Shown: positions 30,373-42,360, numbered from the stretch's first letter. The stretch: DNA of 64,000 nucleotides from Allolobophora icterica (GCA_963556255.1 OY744613.1:42113766-42177765), one strand, 5' to 3'. Numbers and translations are program-made. The notes: generated by a model not told the origin, from the letters alone.

Positions 30373-31339
30373 GGTGCTCCGACAAAACGGCGCAGGACAA
30401 AACGGCGCAGACATAACGGCGCAGACAAAACGGCGCGGCAACAAAACGGCGCAGTACAAAACGGCGCAGACAAAACGGCGCAAAACTGAACTAAAGAACA
30501 ATAGTTTATAGTAGTTTAACATATACTAAAATATATTCTAGAAATAACTGTGTAACTTCATCAAGTCTTTTAGTTCATAGTTCATACGTTGTCATAAAAT
30601 TTGCGCGTCTACCCCTTCTTTGCCTGCCGATATAAGTATCTTCCCAATAGTCCGCTAAAGGTGCCAGAACAGGTGAAAAGCTCTCAACTAACTCGCCAAA
30701 CGCAGGCGGAACATCAGCAACCGGAACGAAGGCTAGAGCTAACAGCATCTTCACGCATATACGAAGATTTTCATCTTCAGGGTAGGACGCTGCAAGGTTA
30801 AGGTCTTGAACCTTGCGCCACATAGGCCTACTCTGGCCGAGATGGAAAAATCATCCAACAAGTCGTGTATCAGGGAAGACAATCGCGCAGGCATTGTGAC
30901 TTGCCTTCTCAAAGTCCGACATTATACGATTAAAATGTAAACTAAACAAAAGCGGGATGAACGATTAAAATGTAAATTAAACTAAAAGCGGGATGAACGA
31001 TTAAAATAGGCATATAGCTAAAATATAGCTAAAATTAGTAGCGGGATGAACGATTAAAATATATCTAAAATGAGAAGCGGGATGAACGATTAAAATGTAA
31101 ATTAAACTACAAGCGGGATGAACGATTAAAATGTAAATTAAACTAGAAGCGGGATGAACGGCACTTTTTAATCGCTAATAAGCAAATAATCACTAGGCGG
31201 GTATCATAATCTTTGTACTGCGCCTTATTGTCTGCGCCGTTTTGTCGGTATACTTTGAATTGCGCCGTTCTGTCTGCGCCGTTTTGTCTGCGCCGTTATG
31301 TCTGCGCCGTTTTGTCCTGCGCCGTTTTGTTACGGCGCC
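30373..31339 (-). mobile_element. Mutator-like (MULE) element with tandemly repeated inverted ends
   Basis: A 9-bp target duplication CTTATAGTA (30364-30372 and 31340-31348) flanks ends made of about seven copies of ACAAAACGGCGCAG on the left (30380-30482) and seven inverted copies on the right (31220-31335). An inner array of six copies of gcgggatgaacgattaaaat with spacers lies at 30950-31160. A transposase remnant sits between. The 9-bp duplication and coding remnant both point to the Mutator superfamily. Confidence 0.82.
30575..30823 (-). pseudogene. MULE transposase C-terminal remnant
   Basis: An 82-codon frame beginning MWRKVQDLNLAASY, with LALAFVPVADVPPAFGELVE and DTYIGRQRRGRRANF. This matches the segment after the catalytic domain of FLYWCH-associated MULE transposases found in many animals (family knowledge). 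Everything upstream, including the catalytic residues, is missing. Confidence 0.6.
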
Positions 31340-31794
31340 CTTATAGTATCCGTGTAACTATATGCAAGAACAGTACACAATGCATAGTTTGAAGGTGGAA
31401 TTGTCATTGACGCTCTGCATTATTATACTGTTCACTTAGCCTCTGTTATTGTGAAAATATTTGTCGTAAAAAGTTGGAAAGGAGTTGGAAAAAGTTTAAC
31501 TACTTGTTTTTAGTTCAGGTAACTAATTTCCAAAATTATTAGTTGCCAACTTTAGTTAAACCATATTTTTTTAGTTGGAAAATAGTTTAGTTTAACTAAG
31601 AACAGTAGTTTAGTGCCCATCACTGCTCCCAGGTAGAATGGAAGAGGAGCCAGGACGGTGGAACATAGATGAAATGTTAAAAATAGTAAAACTTCTCAAA
31701 CTAAGATGAGTTGAAAAACCAACAAATGAACTTCAAAAACATGATCTAGCTCCTCAAACTTGAAGAAATAACGATACTTTTAAACAAAACTAGC

Positions 31795-31950
31795 CATGTG
31801 CTTGCTGAGGTAAATCTTAAGAATAAATGCTTTGTGACATACATTGCACTTGTGTGGTCTATCACCAGTGTGGCATTTAGAATGCCTATGAAGATTCTTC
31901 TGACATAAAAACATTTTATTGCAGAAGAGGCAAAGTTCTACACAAACAGC
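31795..31950 (-). pseudogene. Isolated zinc-finger fragment
   Basis: The minus strand encodes [20 protein letters not shown], then [20 protein letters not shown]: fingers 7 and 8 of the local family. It lies within the 3' flank where other units have only non-coding flank, about 550 bp from the unit 2 exon. Confidence 0.65.
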
Positions 31951-32504
31951 CTGACTGTCAGCAATATAAGGTGGTGAAACGAAATTGACCAAAATGAACT
32001 TATGTGTGCTGTCATTGATGACGTTTTTAAAAGTCTTGGTCTCGAGTGCACTCGAATTCGTTTTTAAAAGTCGTGGTCAAACATTCCATCGCAAAGTCCA
32101 CAACCAAAATGCTTCAAAATAAAATTATTCATACAAGAATTAACTGTCAAATGATCTCCAGACACTCCGCTACATCTGGACTTTAGTTTTTACGATTAAA
32201 AAGTTCCTGTAGTTGAGAACTCTTCCATCAATGTGCTTAAAATTGTCTGCGTAAATTTCTGAATCTCTTACATGCCATACTTTTATGGCATGTCTCTGTC
32301 ACTCGTAACACTATGTTTTGCTATATTTTACTACGTTATAATTTTATATCCATTGTTTGGCATTTGAGACAACCACTCTGGCTGAATGATTTGTCGCAAA
32401 AATTCTACAACAAGAATTCTCGTATGTGAGATCGCATATACTTAATTCCTGGCATCAGTTGCACTTTGCAGACTTATCCAGTATGGACTCTCGAATGAAG
32501 CTGA
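31951..32504 (-). repeat. Zinc-finger unit 2, 3' flank
   Basis: Shared flank with decayed finger remnants on the minus strand (about 32385-32460). Confidence 0.55.
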
Positions 32505-33628
32505 CTATGGTGTGAAAACATTTGGCTGCATAACTGACAAAGCTATGTCTTTTTTCCATTTGTGATTTCCTCTGTGATAGTCCAGATCACACTTCCGTGA
32601 AAATTCTTTGTCACATAGTTCACATATGTATATGTATGGCTTTCCAACAGTGTGTGCTCTCATGTGTGAATGAAGGCCACTAAACCGCGCAAATGCATTG
32701 TGACATAATTTGCACTGCTATGGCTTTTCAAGGCTGTGTGTCCTTCTATGCTGTGTCAGTATATGCCCCTGTGAAAACGCTTTCTGACATATATCACATT
32801 TGTATGGCTTTTCTCCAGTATGTGTTCTCATGTGTCTGTTGAGATTACTCCATTGTGCAAATGCTCTTTTACACAAATTACATTTAAATGGTTTTTCTCC
32901 TGTGTGTATTCGCATGTGTGTCTTGAGATCACTCTTCCGTATAAATGCCTTGTGACAAAAATTGCACTTGTGTGGTCTTTCGCCGGTGTGGCATTTTGAA
33001 TGCTTACGAAGATTATTAGTGCACAGAAACATTTTATTGCAGAAGAGGCACATGTATTGCTTTTCTCCAGTGTGCGTTCTTCTGTGGTATTCCAGCGAAC
33101 CGTTCTGTGTATAGGCCTTGGAACATAAATTGCACTTGTATGGTTTTTCTCCAGTGTGGGACCTTAAATGCTTTACCTGACTAATCTCCATGCAAATGCT
33201 TTGTGACAAAGATTGCAATTGTATGGTTTTTCTCCAGTGTGTATTACCAAGTGCCTCTTTAGAGTGCCATTCTGTGCAAATCCTTTGTGACAAAAGTTAC
33301 ATATCAATGTCTTTTCTCCACTGTGCGTTTTCTCATGGTTCTGAAGCGTTCCTTTCTGTGCAAATGCTTCACTGCATAATTCACATTTGTGTGGTTTTTC
33401 TCCAGTATGGATTTTTGTATGGCATTGTAAGATACCTTTCCGTGCAAATGCTCTGTCACATAAATTGCACCTGTGTGGCTTTTCTCCAGTGTGGGTTCTT
33501 ACATGGAGTCTGCAAGTGGAAGTCCGTGTATAAGTCTTGTTACAAAATTCACATTTATACCGTTTTTCTTTCTTTTGGGTGCTTGCTTGCATCTTTGCAT
33601 CTTCAATAAAGTGGAAAAATTTTACCAT
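32505..33628 (-). pseudogene. C2H2 zinc-finger exon, unit 2 (frameshift and nonsense)
   Basis: Starts MVKFFHFIEDAKMQAS at 33628; the exon itself probably begins at an AG just upstream of ATGCAAAG. Fingers 1-4 ([32 protein letters not shown]) are intact. Finger 5 ([11 protein letters not shown]) is frameshifted near 33190, and the new frame carries fingers 6-10. A TAG then replaces the Tyr codon in the next linker (EKP*QC), near 32718, followed in frame by two more fingers and an end like that of unit 1 (MQPNVFTP). Twelve ancestral fingers; two independent disabling changes mark it as a pseudogene. Confidence 0.82.
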
Positions 33629-34412
33629 GATAATATGCTCTGTTTAATATTTTCTATGCTACTATAGCCTAAAAGCTATTTGAAGCGAGAAATCGCACAG
33701 TTAACAAAACTTTTCAAATCTTAGTTATGGTTAGCTTTCCAAGTAAATAGTGCAGTCACGTGTGAATATCCAAGAGATAGAGTTTAATTTTTTGTTTAAA
33801 TTGATGTATTATAGTAGGTAGATCAGTAAGTTCAATAGGCAACGAATTTAAAATGAAAGGGTAAAGACTTCGATGCTAAGCTGCTTAATTGTAGTGTGAT
33901 ATACTACGTTGGTGATACTTTCCGAACGATCGCGTGTAGCCTAATGATCGTGTATCTCAAATTTCTTACAAAAACAATGATTAATATTCACACGCAGTAG
34001 CTTCGATTGAAGTTTGAACATAAATAATCCATAATGCAACCTATTTATGCACTGTAGATCAGAATCTTAAATCTATAACTGTGGATACAGTAATACATGT
34101 ACTTTCCATGACCTGAGTAAACAAATGGACAATTTTCTAAGGTCTTAATGTTTTTTTTACAAGATATCGGAAAGTTTACAAAATTCATGTTATTTAATCT
34201 GTATAACATAAGGAAATATGAAAGTGAAGGCAAGTACCAGTCAAGAGTAAACTACCAAAAAGTAAAAAGTAGAATTATTAGTGATTTAAAGCTTAAGACC
34301 AAGCGGAGCAAACTGGCAAAATGGCCGAAAGACCAATATTTTAAGAATTGTCATCATCGTCGTCGTCGCCGTCATCATCATCTCATTATCGTCATCATCA
34401 TCATCGTCGTCG

Positions 34413-34443
<31 letters not shown>

Positions 34444-34600
34444 TAAAATCGTCATCAACCATAGACCTATGGGTCTCACCTCATTCGTCAGCCACCATCA
34501 TTTATTGTAAGGTGCATTAAGCTGTTGCAAGTCAAATATTGATTCGAGATGCTTGCATGCTGAATTGCAATGGAATTAATGTGATATACTTGTCTTAATT
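33629..34600 (-). repeat. Zinc-finger unit 2, 5' flank and microsatellite
   Basis: Shared upstream blocks (caataggcaac, gatcgcgtgta, cttaaatctataactgtgga), ending in TCA/TCG repeats at 34350-34445. Confidence 0.55.
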
Positions 34601-35348
34601 GCACTCGTTGCTTTTTGAACATTTTCGGGTGTAAATCTGGCCTTTAGACTGCTGATAAAACTCACTCTGAAGTTTCCTATCAGAAAGGCCTACGGTGTTT
34701 TCTAGGCTCGTACTTTCTGCATTCCTGTTCCTGTCTCATTTTCAGTCTACTATACTACGCCCCGGCGCCAAATCACGCTACTCAGTAGGCTAGTGTCGTA
34801 CTGAGTGTGGTTCAGAATACTGGCCATAATAGTTAAGGAAAAGTAAACGTTAACAACTGAGAATAAAAGTAAAAATATTCGAGCAATTTAGCATAAGTAA
34901 AAGTAAAAGGCATTCTTCAAATTAATACCTTCAAAGAAGAAGTAATAAGACACAGTCTAATAAAAGGCCCATAGGCCCTATGCTTGTTTCTGCCACTATG
35001 TTACGAAATGCGTTGGCCATGAAGACTGAGAAATTTTCACGCCCAAATAATCGTATAATGCAAGGCTTACAATTTTCAATGCCAGGACATGTTTACTGCA
35101 GTTTTAAATCACTGTTTTTTGCGACCAAATTGGGACCGTTGGGTTCAGATTCTGATTGTTTTACAGTAGAGGCCTATCCACCAAGTCACATCGAAAATGC
35201 CGGGACAGCAGCCTCCCAGTCAAAGAGGCTGCTGTCAAGACCATAAGGTTCACATAATGATCAGTTATTTCTTCAATATAAGGTTAACAAATTTAACAAA
35301 TTAGGATTACTCAGATAGGTGAGTTTATGTATCGTTATGAGCAAAACT

Positions 35349-35878
35349 CACTCCTCTGCCTATTCTTCCCGGCTCCGAGTATTCACCATCTATTCTTATT
35401 TTTACTTTCTGCCTCATATACAGGTTTCCAATAAGCCTCCTTTCCTTCCAGTCCACTCGTATTCGTCGCAACGCATGCATCAGTCTCCTCCAGTCCACCC
35501 TATCGAAAGCCTTCTCATAGTCGACGAAACACACATAGACGTCCTGGCCATGCTGGAGGCTTCTCTCCGACAGTATCCTCACAGCTGCAATTGCATCTCT
35601 TGTTCCTCTTCCCTTTCTAAAGCCGAATTGATCCTCCCCCAAGCAGTCATCTGCTTCCGCCTTGGCTTGTAATCTATTCGTGATAATTCTTAGTAGAATC
35701 TTGGATGCATGGGTGAGGAAGCTTATATATAGTTCGGTGGTCTTCGCATGTTGTTGCATTTGGCTTTTTCTTCAGCGGGATCAATATTGTCTGTAGGAAA
35801 TCTTCCTGCCATATTCCCGTGTTATAGGCCTATAATTATGTCCTGACATAATCGCACTAGTTCTGCCATTGCTTTTTC
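35349..35878 (-). pseudogene. LINE RT, N-terminal half (inverted segment)
   Basis: The minus strand encodes RT motifs ILLRIITNRLQ, DQFGFRKGRGTRDAI and FVDYEKAFDRVDW (first catalytic Asp), up to SEPGRIGRGV. Its upstream part is broken by frame slips and by a TAGGCCTA octamer at about 35824. This RT type is common in invertebrate LINEs annotated as craniofacial-development-protein-like. Confidence 0.75.
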
Positions 35879-36764
35879 TCCCAGGCAGAGGAGTGAGACA
35901 AGGATGCCCGCTGTCTCCAATACTCTTCAATATCTACATAGAAGAGATTGTACGGGAGGCGTTGGAAGATGTGAATGAGGGAATAAAGGTGGGAGGAACG
36001 TTGGTGAAAGCACTGAGATTTGCGGATGATCAGGCAATGTTAGCGAAGAGCCAAAAGGGACTACAGAGAATGATGGACCACCTGAACATGATCTCAAGAG
36101 AATATGAAATGAAAATAAATACCAAGAAGACAAAGGTTATGAAGATAAGCAAAGGAGAAGTAACAGCAGTTAGAATAATCATAAATGGAGAAGATATAGA
36201 ACAAGTTGAGAGATTCTGTTACTTGGGAAGTATGGTAACACAAGATGCAAAGTGCCACGCGGAGATAAAAAGAAGAATAGCCATGGGAAAAGACGCATTC
36301 TATAAAAGAAAGGAACTCTTGAGAGGAAAATTAAACAGGAATCTGAAAAAGCGAATGGTGAAGACACTGGTATGGAGTGTGGTCCTGTACGGATCTGAAA
36401 CATGGACTATAAGGGGGAAGACATAAAAAGGCTAGAAGCCTTCGAAATGTGGATATGGCGGAGAATGGAGAGAATCAGTTGGACAGAGCATATAACAAAC
36501 GAGGAGGTACTGCAAATGGTGGGAGAGGAAAGATCTATGATGAGGACAATTAGAGAGCGTCAAAGAAGATGGATTGGCCATATAATGAGAGGAAATTCCC
36601 TTCTACGAGATATCATCGAGGGTAGAATGGAAGGGAAAAAGACAAGAGGAAGACCAAGAATGATGTTTCTAGACTGGATGATGAAGAAGGACGGCCACAG
36701 AAAGATGAAGGAAGAGCCTCAACACCGAGAAGAATGGCGTCATTGGACATATGAACCTGCCTAA
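35870..36764 (+). pseudogene. LINE RT, C-terminal half
   Basis: Encodes GVRQGCPLSPILFNIYIEEI, LRFADDQAMLAK (FADD catalytic box), KINTKKTKVMKISK, FCYLGSMVT and WSVVLYGSETWT, then one frameshift near 36410. The C-terminal IKRLEAFEMWIWRRMERISW and RQRRWIGHIMRG follow. These are typical final domains of this LINE group. Only the frameshift and the inversion disable it. Confidence 0.85.
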
Positions 36765-36918
36765 GGGCAGAGAACCGAAGAAGAAGATGAGCAAAACTTA
36801 ATGTGGTCTATAGACGGATCTTTTCACTTGCCTCTTATGTCCATTCCAATTCCACAAAAGGATCCAAACTCTATCATCAACACCTTACTCATACAAACAC
36901 ACGGTTATCATCCATTAA

Positions 36919-37934
36919 CCCTCGGGCTACCAAGGGGGGGGGTGGTTACCACCCCCCTACGTTTTTCTGCAAAATTTTTTTTTTGCACATGGAATATAAT
37001 TTTGACATTTTAGGTAGCTGTAGGGGGCCCATTTCCGCACATTTTGAGGTAAAAGTCGTGATGATATCCCACACCATAAAAAAGTTATACCCGATATAGC
37101 CTAGGTACCACTTTTGGAATCAGGAATTTCTCTCGTCAGCTGTTAGCTGTTGTCGACTATGAAGGTATTCATTATTCTTTCTGGAAGAGAAACAACTATG
37201 CCATTCTTTAGAGGGAATGTAGGGCTATATTTGCTTGCTTAGTTATTAGTCTTTTGAAAACCGGAAGTGATCATAATAAATAATAATACTCTTTTTCAGT
37301 GTGAAAATCACTGATGCAACATCACAACGTAAACCGATGTGGTTGGGTATGGTGAAGGGCTATAAACAGTTGAAGCAGAATGCCAACAGAGTAAACTAGT
37401 GCTGTGAAGTGTTCAAGAAGCCGGTTTGCAGGATGCATTCGCACAAAACAATGAAAGTAACTTGCAATAACTGCAAGGACCACTGACGTATTTGACTGCT
37501 GGGAAAAATTACATGATTTCTTGTTTCATGTTGATATAGCTGAACGCCTTTAGGTTTTGCCTGTAACTAAAACAAACTTTGGAATAGTTTGTATTGTTGA
37601 AAATTAAGCCACATTATATTTAGAATATTCTTGGATACATAGTTCATTTTTAAAACCCACATCATTTATATTTTTTATCTAAAAAGTACAAATTGTGTGG
37701 GATAATATCAGATATCGTTAAATGGACGGGTGCCTTTGCTAAAAACTATATAATTTCGAGATGCATTCATATATTTTACAACTAAATATACCATTCTTTT
37801 CAGAAATGAATGCTGAATCAGATGCTATATTACATGATATGATATTTGAAACCGAACACGAAATTCCGGGGGGGGGGTGGTAACCACCCCCCCTTGGTAG
37901 CCGATGTCGCAAAAAAACCTTGGTAGCCTGAGGG
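36919..37934 (+). mobile_element. piggyBac-like nonautonomous element
   Basis: TTAA duplications at 36915-36918 and 37935-37938. Ends start CCCTCGGGCTACCAAGG and, from the other side, CCCTCAGGCTACCAAGG. Subterminal GGTGGTTACCACCCCCC palindromes near both ends. Internal plus-strand sequence (37410-37486) keeps FKKPVCRMHSHKTMK then VTCNNCKDH before a stop, the tail of a piggyBac cysteine-rich domain. Confidence 0.85.
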
Positions 37935-38416
37935 TTAAGCTTGGAACACGATACCCCAATTTATCCGTCAATTACCTTCTGTTCTGTATAATTGGGTATG
38001 TTAGTTAAGATGTTAATTAAGATATCGTGGTTAGACGTAAGCTAACTAATGTACTATTACTTAAGTTACCTCATGTGTATCTATGTGTTTCCTGTACTTA
38101 TTTTTTAAAACTAGCTGCCATGCGATCTACAGGGTGGGCCAAAAAAAGGAACCCCCTACACATTTTTGCTAATATTTCGGCCAAAAGCAAGAATTTTTAT
38201 ATCAAATTTTACTGGCTGAAAGGTAATTCATATTTACGTATAAATGCCAAATTTCAACAAAATATTTCAAATGGAACCAAAGTTATATCACTTTTACTGA
38301 GTCCACCCCCTGTTTTTTTGATGTTCAAAAAACATGTAACGCAACAAAAAGTAACAAAAAACGATTTTAATAAGTCACATCTCAAATAATTGGTATTAAA
38401 CAGACTTGATATTGCT

Positions 38417-38887
38417 TCACAACTTGTGTTCAGTGTGTCCATCACCAGTACCCACAGATGTTCTGAGTCTCTTTGTAAAGTTCTTTATGGCCTTGTTGAT
38501 AGGTTCCAGAGGTAAATCTTTCCATATCAACTCCAATGCGACCATCAATTCTCTTATCGTTTTTGGCTTTGGTCGCAGATTGTTGTATTTCTCCAGCATA
38601 AATCCCCACACGTGATAATCCACCTGGTTCAAATCCGGAGAGTTTGGGGGCCATTGGTCCTTCTCAATGAAACCAGGGCAATTGTCAATGAGCCAATCTT
38701 GCGTGAGACGCTGTCTTTCTGAAAGATGAATCCAGCTGGCAGCAGACGCTTTGCCACCAAAAGAAATACCATAACATGTGGAGCGAACTTCTCGCGTTCA
38801 ACGATCAAGCGATCAGGTCTGACATCGGATTTCTTGCCGCTAGACGAACTACGATTGTTTTGGTTGCTGATTGGTGGATTGAGATAA
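38417..38887 (-). pseudogene. mariner/Tc1 transposase C-terminal remnant
   Basis: The minus strand shows KDQWPPNSPDLNQVDYHVWG, a hallmark of the end of the DDE/D domain, then KTIRELMVALELIWKDLPLE and KRLRTSVGTGDGHTEHKL to the stop. The upstream part is interrupted by frameshifts and by the MITE. Confidence 0.75.
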
Positions 38888-39331
38888 GGGGCCATCCATA
38901 TATTACGTACACAAAAATCCGGGGAAATTGGACCCCCTCCCCCCCTGTTCGCAAGCGTACTTTCTTCCACCACCCCCCCCGAGTACGTACGCTTGACGCA
39001 CCCCCCCGAAGACCAGCTGCAGAAAGTGTCTCCAGGCAGCCTGTCTGCACTTTAGGCCAGATTATTGAAGGGCCAATATAGACAAATTATAGGTGTCTCG
39101 TTCACACTACAGAATAACTGCACATGGCTTTTATATAATGTAATAACATGCCATGGGACGACTATAGGATAATACAGAGTTATAAATAGGCTAATGTGGA
39201 CGTCATAATTAGAAATTTATTTTGGGTACGTACACATTTTGTTACCCCCCCCCCGTTCGCACCCGTACGCAAAATCGCCAAAATCCGACCCCCCGACCCC
39301 CTAAGTGCGTACGTAATATGTGGATGGCCCC
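38888..39331. mobile_element. PIF/Harbinger-type MITE nested in the mariner element
   Basis: Ends GGGGCCATCCATATATTACG and its near complement, with a TAA duplication (38885-38887 and 39332-39334). The 3-bp TAA duplication fits PIF/Harbinger. The interior is rich in C runs and GTACG motifs. No coding capacity. Confidence 0.82.
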
Positions 39332-40439
39332 TAAAAGTTCTTCTCATCCGTGAATAACACTCGTTTCGTGTCGTGAACCTTCAGCTGTCTGTTTGATACC
39401 AATTATTTGAGATGTGACTTAATAAAATCGTTTTTTGTTACTTTCCTTGCGTTACATGTTTTTGGACCATCAAAAAACAGGGGGTGGCCTCAGTAAAAGT
39501 GATATAACTTTGGTTCTGTTTGAAATATTTTGGTGAAATTTGGCTCTCATACGTAAATATGATATAAAAATTCTTACTTTTGGCCGAATTAATAGCAAAA
39601 ACGTCTACGGGGTTAGTTTTTTGGCCCACCCTGTAGTTAGCCTACTGAGGCTACTGTGCATTATTCACCGTGTAAGGTGGCCCTATTTAACCTATTAGCG
39701 TGTTTCCCATCCATTTTGGCTCTCCGCCTAGTGACCTAGAGCTATGAATGTAGGCCCTATTAGCTGCGTGTACTGCATAACTTTCAGTTAATGGTTACAG
39801 GAAATAAACAGAATTGAATTGAAAAATTGAATTGAATTGTAAGTAGGTAGTGTATTAGGAAGACTAGAAAGTTCAATAGGCAAGGAATTCCAGAATAGCG
39901 AGTCAAAGACTTCGAAGCTATGCTACTTAATAGTAGGCCTAGCGTGCACACTAAGTTTATGGTAGCCTAGGCCCTACTGCTGAGCGATCGCGTGTAATGA
40001 TTGTGTACCTCAGAATTTTTGCAAAAACAATTATTAAAATTCAATGCATTCGATTCGATTGAAGTTTGAACATAAATAATCCAACTTGCAACTTGCTTAT
40101 GCATTCAGAGGGCAATATTCGAAAACAAAGAATAACTGCCCATTTGCAGCTCAAAATCTTAAATCCATAACTGTGGATATTGTAAAATATGTAGGCCTAG
40201 GTGAATTTCCATGATCTGAATTGACATTTGGACAATAATTGTCTAAGGTCTTAATGCGATTTAAACTGTATAACGACAAGGGAAAAATAAAAACGAAGGC
40301 ACGTACCAGTCAAAACTAAAGTGGCAAAATGTAAAAAGCTGAACAATTATTGATTTGAATTTGATTTGAAATTTAAAACCAAGTCGAGCACAGTGGCAAA
40401 ATTCCGCCATCTTGATCGAAGGACCATTCAAGAATTACC

Positions 40440-40552
<113 letters not shown>

Positions 40553-40682
40553 TAAACGGAATTGGAACACAATAAATGTGATATATTATTTGCGTTAATT
40601 ACACTCAATTAGGATGAAGTTCTTTAACAGTTGTGGGTGTAGCCTATCTTATGAATTTTCAACTGCTGAGAAAAAGTAAAAG

Positions 40683-41290
40683 TAAGTAAGTAAAGTAAGT
40701 ATATTCTTTAATATAACCAGTTGCCAAACAGCACTCTGGTGAACAGGCATCAGCATACATACATCATGATAAATTAATACGTAAATAACATTCTGACTAG
40801 GCTATAAATGTTTTCTTCACTTGATTGTCTGCTTTTGGCAGCACCCGGTCATGGCGTCTGGCGAGTAGGCTGTAAATCGGTGGCTTAACTGGGGGAGCAA
40901 CCCATGAAGGACATGTCCCGGTTCTTCGAGAACCGCCGAAAACAGACGGGTCTCGGCCAGACGGCACATGTCTTCGATTTTTGGGCAGTCACCAGGAGGT
41001 ACCTCTGTCGGATTAGCCTATTTGCAACTGCCTGGAGCCTTCCTTTTTCTTGTTCTCCAGCATATCTCCACCATGCCGGGCGGCATACAGCAGACGTGAC
41101 AGCGTACTAGCTCGCACCACATCATACAGCCTGGGACCAGCAAGACCATGGGCAGTATAAGCACGCGGAAGGCATACAAGGACTGCCTGGCCCCACAGCA
41201 TATTCGATCGATATGCTCATCGAAACCAAGGGTGTCAGATATAATTACTCAAAGAATCCTCAAGCTCTTGCCTCTGGTTAAGCCCGGCGT
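40683..41290 (-). mobile_element. LINE 3' end, (TTAC)n-tailed family
   Basis: The minus-strand tail is seen as gtaagtaagtaaagtaagta. Coding remnant LYDVVRASTLSRLLYAARHG (41013-41201) is the RT C-terminal region of a Jockey-like group, related to the piece at 43295-43630. Confidence 0.6.
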
Positions 41291-41548
41291 CTCAGTTGGT
41301 TCATCCCCCCGTCCCGCCCGCCCACGGGCTACCCTGATAATCATCTCATAGGTGTTATTGCACTTGCGATTGCAGGTCTAAAAGTCACTTTATAGCTCCC
41401 TAATAGAAAGGCGAAGGGCCTTCGGTTTTTGGGAAACTCGGATTTTCAGGATTTCTTCTCACATTTTCAGTCAACCTCACAACTTCCCGGCGCCAAATCA
41501 ACTCGCTACGCCACTGAGTAATATCGCGTTCAGTGTACAGTTGTTTAA

Positions 41549-42356
41549 CCCTCTGAAGTACCCCTGGGGGTATTTTTGACCCCCACATATATTTCTTATT
41601 ATATATTTCCTCAACTATGCAATGCATGCGTATTAACTTCTAAGACATTGATTCAATGTTTCTGCTCAACAGATTCATTCAATTTAGTACGTCATTCTAG
41701 AAGCAGGGAACCAGTGTTGGTGTTTGACAGAGAAAGTAAACAAATAGTAGTGCAAACATGGCGACCTATTCGCATAGCGCGGTGATGAAACATATTAATG
41801 AGTAAGCGCGGATCAAGAAAGAGACTATTCCTTCTAGAGGCAGGTACAGCGATGTGTTGGCCATGGATACTAACCAGACGAGCGGATCTTCGGATCTATG
41901 AACAGGCGTCTATGAAGCGTTGCTTTCTTGCGCTGGGAATTCCTGAGGCTGAGAGACCCGCACCAGACGCCAGCAAGAAGAGAGGAAGGTGTCATGTGTG
42001 TCCCAGAGTGAAAGACACTAAAGTGAATTATAGATGCAGTAAGTGTCAGCAGTTCGTTTGCGGAAATCATGCAGCGAAATCATTCGTGTGCGATACATGC
42101 AAGGACGACTAATTGAATATTTTCGAACACGCTTCCTTGTCAAGAAGATCGATACGAACCACAGACCTATCGATCTTCTTATGATATATTATAATTTGGA
42201 TGCTATGACTTCAGATATTATTATCTACTATGTTGATATTGTGCATTAGTTGTTTCATTGGAAATATGACACTCAAAACATGTTTAAAATAGTGGGGGTC
42301 CTTTTGACCCCCAGGGGTACTGAAACGTGTTTTTCAAAAAGGGGTGCCACCGAGGG
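41549..42356 (+). mobile_element. piggyBac element, internally deleted
   Basis: TTAA duplications (41545-41548, 42357-42360). Ends start CCCTCTGAAGTACCCC and, from the other side, CCCTCGGTGGCACCCC. Subterminal CCCCTGGGGGTATTTTTGAC matches its inverted counterpart at about 42295-42320. 808 bp long; it codes only for the transposase tail. Confidence 0.88.
41798..42112 (+). pseudogene. piggyBac transposase C-terminal fragment
   Basis: 104 codons that align with the end of the 19.2-kb copy: SRKRLFLLEAG, MKRCFLALGIPEAE, KKRGRCHVCPRVKDTKVNYR and CSKCQQFVCGNHAAK, then CDTCKDD. The cysteine-rich end-binding domain is complete; the catalytic domain is absent. The terminal repeats differ from those of the other two piggyBac elements, so this is a separate family. 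Confidence 0.82.
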
Positions 42357-42360
42357 TTAA

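Larger units (their letters stand above)
30094..31625. mobile_element. hAT-like nonautonomous element, hosting a Mutator-like insertion
   Basis: Starts CAGTGATGGGGAATAGTTAA and ends ...GCCCATCACTG, with an 8-bp target duplication CTCCCAGG (30086-30093 and 31626-31633). AACTA-rich arms can fold on each other. The same element with the same duplication is at 52383-53749, so insertion preceded duplication of the unit. Confidence 0.82.
35349..36786 (+). mobile_element. LINE insertion with inverted 5' part (twin priming)
   Basis: An exact 12-bp target duplication ATGAGCAAAACT (35337-35348 and 36787-36798) bounds a 1.44-kb LINE piece. The left part (about 35349-35878) is on the minus strand, the right part on the plus strand. 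In element order the inverted part ends at GRIGRGV and the sense part begins at GVRQGCPLSP, so the two abut almost exactly, as twin priming predicts. Confidence 0.9.
38130..39633 (-). mobile_element. Tc1/mariner element with long inverted repeats
   Basis: TA duplications (38128-38129, 39634-39635) flank ends starting CAGGGTGGGCCAAAAAA. Inverted similarity extends about 240 bp inward on each side. It includes a transposase remnant on the minus strand and a nested MITE (38888-39331). Confidence 0.85.
36800..39836 (+). mobile_element. Older LINE 3' fragment hosting DNA transposons
   Basis: Short coding remains (KLYHQHLTHTNTRLSSIN) continue across the piggyBac insertion at 37939 (KLGTRYPNLSVNYL) and end in 3' UTR with an AATTG tail (39803-39836). 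Insertions split it into three pieces. Confidence 0.5.

Noticed and set aside
30380..31335. CRISPR-like regular repeats
   Set aside because: The repeats have no unique spacers, are inverted at the two ends, and lie in an animal transposon with a 9-bp duplication.
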